Source: CAYXZQ01 sp963717515
GTDB lineage: Archaea; Nanobdellota; Nanobdellia; Woesearchaeales; DSVV01
DNA length: 64,000 nucleotides
Assembly (NCBI GenBank): GCA_963717515.1
Contig: OY970338.1
Span: 1,240,001 to 1,304,000, forward strand
Reading direction: 5' to 3'
Shown: piece by piece, positions 61,640 through 64,000 of the stretch
Layout: every line of letters begins with the position of its first letter
How positions within the stretch are numbered: the stretch's first letter is position 1
Position numbers and translations under genes: made by a program
Notes under the pieces: model-generated
What the model was told of the DNA's origin: nothing
The model's input: the letters and a program-made list of their open reading frames with translations, nothing else
The model's database searches: none

Positions 61640-63070
61640 TCAGATATTATAGACATATTCAAGTCTTCTTATCCATCTCCTGATATTTGAAATGAATATT
61701 AGTGCCATTAGCAACATGTATATTATGATCAATCTGCTTATTGGAAAATAAAGATTCAATAGTGCCAGAACAATGGCCATAACAGACAATAGAACGATCA
61801 TGATGATGCTCTTATCCATCTGATTATTTGTCCTTGACCTATAACCTGATATCATTATCATTCCTTTTATGAAGTATGTGGCAAAAAACAGGACTGCAAT
61901 TCCCTGCAGGCTGAAATATCTTAACAAAGGGACTATCAGGACAAAGAATCCCAACCCGACTGTAATAACAATCCTGTTGAGGTACCTGATGTCAAATGCA
62001 AAGAAATATATGAAAAATCCGACAAGCGACAGATTTGACAGTACACCAGAGATTATCCATATGAAAAATGGATATGAATCTGAGATGCCTGTTCCAAAAT
62101 ATAATGTATAGATGAACCTGCCTGCTATTGCCAGGAACATAAGCGCTGCAATCAATGCAAGATTAAGCAGCAATGTGATGTTTGCAAGCATTTTGCCTGT
62201 ATCCTCATGATTCTTTTTGATGAGATTGTTCGAGATGAGGGGTGTGAGGTGGTTCTTGAACGGCAGAATGAGCTCTCTTGCTTTGTTCACGATAGAAAGT
62301 ATTATCGTAAGTATTCCAAGAGACCTTGTGTCAAGATAGAAGGTTGAGATGAATAAGCCGCCATGAATGATGAGTGTTGAGGCAGATATGTTGATATAAT
62401 TGTGAAGTCCGTATCTTTTGAAAGCAAGAATCAGTCTGGATTTGCTGAATTCTGGCCTGAGACTTACAAATTTTCCTGTATACTTCAGTAGAATAAGATG
62501 CTCAATTACCCTGCTGATGAATGTTGCAAGGAAAATTGATATGACCCCAAGATCAAATATGAAGAGGAAAACAAGGGTAAGCACGAATTCAATGGTCATG
62601 AAAGGCACTATCGATTTCTGCACCCTGTCCTCGTTCCCGTTTGCCCTGAAGAATTCCTTCAGGTAGCTGTTTGTCCGCTGGAAGACATACACAAACAAGA
62701 ATATGATGTAATACAAGAACAATATTCTTGTTTGATATACCCTGAAAGCCAGGAACCAGATTATCGGCAGGATGACGATGATTATGACGACATTTCCAGC
62801 AAGCACTGAGATATAGAGGGTGTTGAACATCGTTCTGAATTGCTCTTTTTTGTTTTCATAGAACCTGGAGTTGTATTTTATCAGGCTGAGAAAATATGGA
62901 ATATCGAACCTGGAAATGATTCCAAAGAATGAGAAAATGATACCGAGTACTGCATAGCCTGAGCTACCGATGACCCTTACATATATGTATGTTGATGTGG
63001 CTGCGATGAAGAATTTCAGGAATGTGCCGAAGTACATTAGAGAGATGTTCCTAAAAAAACCTTCTTTCAT
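61640..63070 (-). CDS. Wzx/MATE-like polysaccharide flippase
   Basis: 476 residues with about 12-14 hydrophobic helices spread along the whole length. The N-terminal RNISLMYFGTFLKFFIAATS, then IYVRVIGSSGYAVLGIIFSF and the later LGILTIILSIVNKARELILP are typical of the oligosaccharide flippase (MOP) superfamily. It would move lipid-linked sugars across the membrane. Together with the GT2, GT4, GT-C and aminotransferase genes it indicates surface glycan assembly. It lies 21 nt upstream of the rSAM gene on the same strand. Confidence 0.86.
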   Translation of the reverse strand: MKEGFFRNISLMYFGTFLKFFIAATSTYIYVRVIGSSGYAVLGIIFSFFGIISRFDIPYFLSLIKYNSRFYENKKEQFRTMFNTLYISVLAGNVVIIIVILPIIWFLAFRVYQTRILFLYYIIFLFVYVFQRTNSYLKEFFRANGNEDRVQKSIVPFMTIEFVLTLVFLFIFDLGVISIFLATFISRVIEHLILLKYTGKFVSLRPEFSKSRLILAFKRYGLHNYINISASTLIIHGGLFISTFYLDTRSLGILTIILSIVNKARELILPFKNHLTPLISNNLIKKNHEDTGKMLANITLLLNLALIAALMFLAIAGRFIYTLYFGTGISDSYPFFIWIISGVLSNLSLVGFFIYFFAFDIRYLNRIVITVGLGFFVLIVPLLRYFSLQGIAVLFFATYFIKGMIMISGYRSRTNNQMDKSIIMIVLLSVMAIVLALLNLYFPISRLIIIYMLLMALIFISNIRRWIRRLEYVYNI

Positions 63071-63204
63071 AACTTCTGATTTGACCTGATAGTATAAATA
63101 TTTTTAGTAAGCCTGACAGCATCAATAAGAGGCACCAATGCCCGGGTTTCAGCGCTATAAAAAAATATATAAACACCCGAATGATGATCATCAACTGAAT
63201 TTGC

Positions 63205-63915
63205 ATGAACAAGAAGAATAAACAAGGATTATTGTTTAAGAATGCCAGAGCAATTGCCTGGGTGATTGTGTGTATCGTTCTATTATCCCTGGCTCTGGCT
63301 ATCATCATGGACCTTAATCCTGGTCTGTATCTGACAGACAGGTATTCCTGGTATCTGGATATTGGCCGGAAGTATCTTGAAACAGGTAGACCAGACATTG
63401 CAATAGAATATGCAGACAAGGCAACAGCCATTGATGACTCCGGGGTTGAAGCGCATTATCTTAAATCACGCGCATATTTCAGCTCCTGGAGATATGAAAT
63501 GGCAGATAACGAGGTTGATAAGCTAAGAAGCATTATCAGCCAGGATAATGAAATTGCAAGGTATTACTGGAACAAGGGGCTCATCCAGATGAAGCTCGGT
63601 AATAAAAATAAATCTGAACAGTATTTTCTTGATGGCATCAATGCATCTGAGGAATTTCCGCTGAATTATTTCGGACTAGGTCTTCAACATTTCAGGGACG
63701 GCAGATATTATTTGGCGATGGAAAACTTCAACCAGAGCATGGCTCGTGCTACAGGTCTGGAAGACATGACTGATGGGCCATCTTATGTAATCATGTTTCG
63801 CACAGGAATTATGTTGTCTTCTGAAAAAATCGAAAATCAATCCGTTATAAACTGCCCAAACCCACCAGATGACCAGGTTAATCCTGAAATATTTTACCGG
63901 CTGTTGGAATCATGA
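63205..63915 (+). CDS. membrane-anchored TPR protein
   Basis: 236 residues. An N-terminal transmembrane helix (AIAWVIVCIVLLSLALAIIM) is followed by TPR-like units such as DIGRKYLETGRPDIAIEYAD, RYYWNKGLIQMKLGNKNKSE and LNYFGLGLQHFRDGRYYLAM, ending in a polar tail. The helix suggests that the repeats face outside. A TATA box AAATATATAAACAC (about 63164-63177) lies about 30 nt before the ATG. It resembles the TPR gene at 38729-40174 in plan, but not closely in sequence. Confidence 0.82.
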   Translation: MNKKNKQGLLFKNARAIAWVIVCIVLLSLALAIIMDLNPGLYLTDRYSWYLDIGRKYLETGRPDIAIEYADKATAIDDSGVEAHYLKSRAYFSSWRYEMADNEVDKLRSIISQDNEIARYYWNKGLIQMKLGNKNKSEQYFLDGINASEEFPLNYFGLGLQHFRDGRYYLAMENFNQSMARATGLEDMTDGPSYVIMFRTGIMLSSEKIENQSVINCPNPPDDQVNPEIFYRLLES

Positions 63916-64000
63916 TATAAATATCTGTTAATTAGAAATTACCTTGTCCTGGCGATAAGTTCTGCTTGTATTAGAATTTTTGGTAATCATATCTCGATCA

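Noticed and set aside
63916..64000. A minus-strand gene ending near 63930
   Set aside because: Two frames remain open for 16-24 codons from the right edge (one ends AELIARTR) but one has a stop just upstream and neither shows a recognisable motif. The evidence is too short.

Overview
The window is archaeal chromosomal DNA. Positions 1-8219 (minus strand) hold the universal ribosomal protein operon in archaeal order: L3-L4-L23-L2-S19-L22-S3-L29-aIF1-Rnp1-S17-L14-L24-S4e-L5-S14. The RNase P subunit Rnp1, an SUI1-type aIF1 and S4e are archaeal markers. Both tRNA genes have introns, and most first genes start 25-35 nt behind an A/T-rich TATA-like box, as in leaderless archaeal transcripts. An uncultivated DPANN-type archaeon is a reasonable guess, but the sequence alone does not fix the lineage.

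Layout. 8.2-15.9 kb is ordinary: tRNA-Arg, small secreted or membrane proteins, a SpoIIM-like protein, a YkgJ-type Cys-cluster protein, tRNA-Cys with two introns, a tRNA 2-thiolation enzyme, an MTA/SAH nucleosidase that looks inserted, a prepilin-type peptidase and a GT-C membrane protein. 15.9-24.4 kb (minus) is a tightly overlapped six-gene operon: four radical SAM (rSAM) proteins, several of them tandem or fused, a DUF483-like protein and an unknown helical protein. Divergent from it, 24.4-27.5 kb (plus) carries a His-Xaa-Ser (hxs) peptide-modification locus: two HxsD-like proteins, the maturase HxsB and a repeat precursor HxsA made of tandem HxS triplets. No HxsC is seen.

27.5-45.6 kb is visibly more AT-rich. 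It is a patchwork of rSAM and B12-binding rSAM genes, a nitroreductase/half-rSAM fusion, two orphan Cys-rich proteins resembling rSAM C-terminal domains, a methyltransferase, a GT4 glycosyltransferase, a TPR protein, a phosphoribosyltransferase/beta-propeller fusion and a decayed DUF512-type rSAM pseudogene. 45.6-64 kb returns to moderate GC and mixes rSAM genes with surface-glycan or natural-product genes: GT-C, GT2, DegT aminotransferase, ATP-grasp, CapK-like adenylating enzyme, flippase and an MiaB-like protein.

In all, about 20 rSAM genes (one dead, some with two rSAM domains) lie within 46 kb. Many share a sequence signature, so they look like a locally expanded paralog family rather than a chance gathering. 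The hxs locus with its divergent rSAM operon is the best candidate for a little-described modification system. The nearby nucleosidase could clear 5'-deoxyadenosine made by these enzymes (inference).
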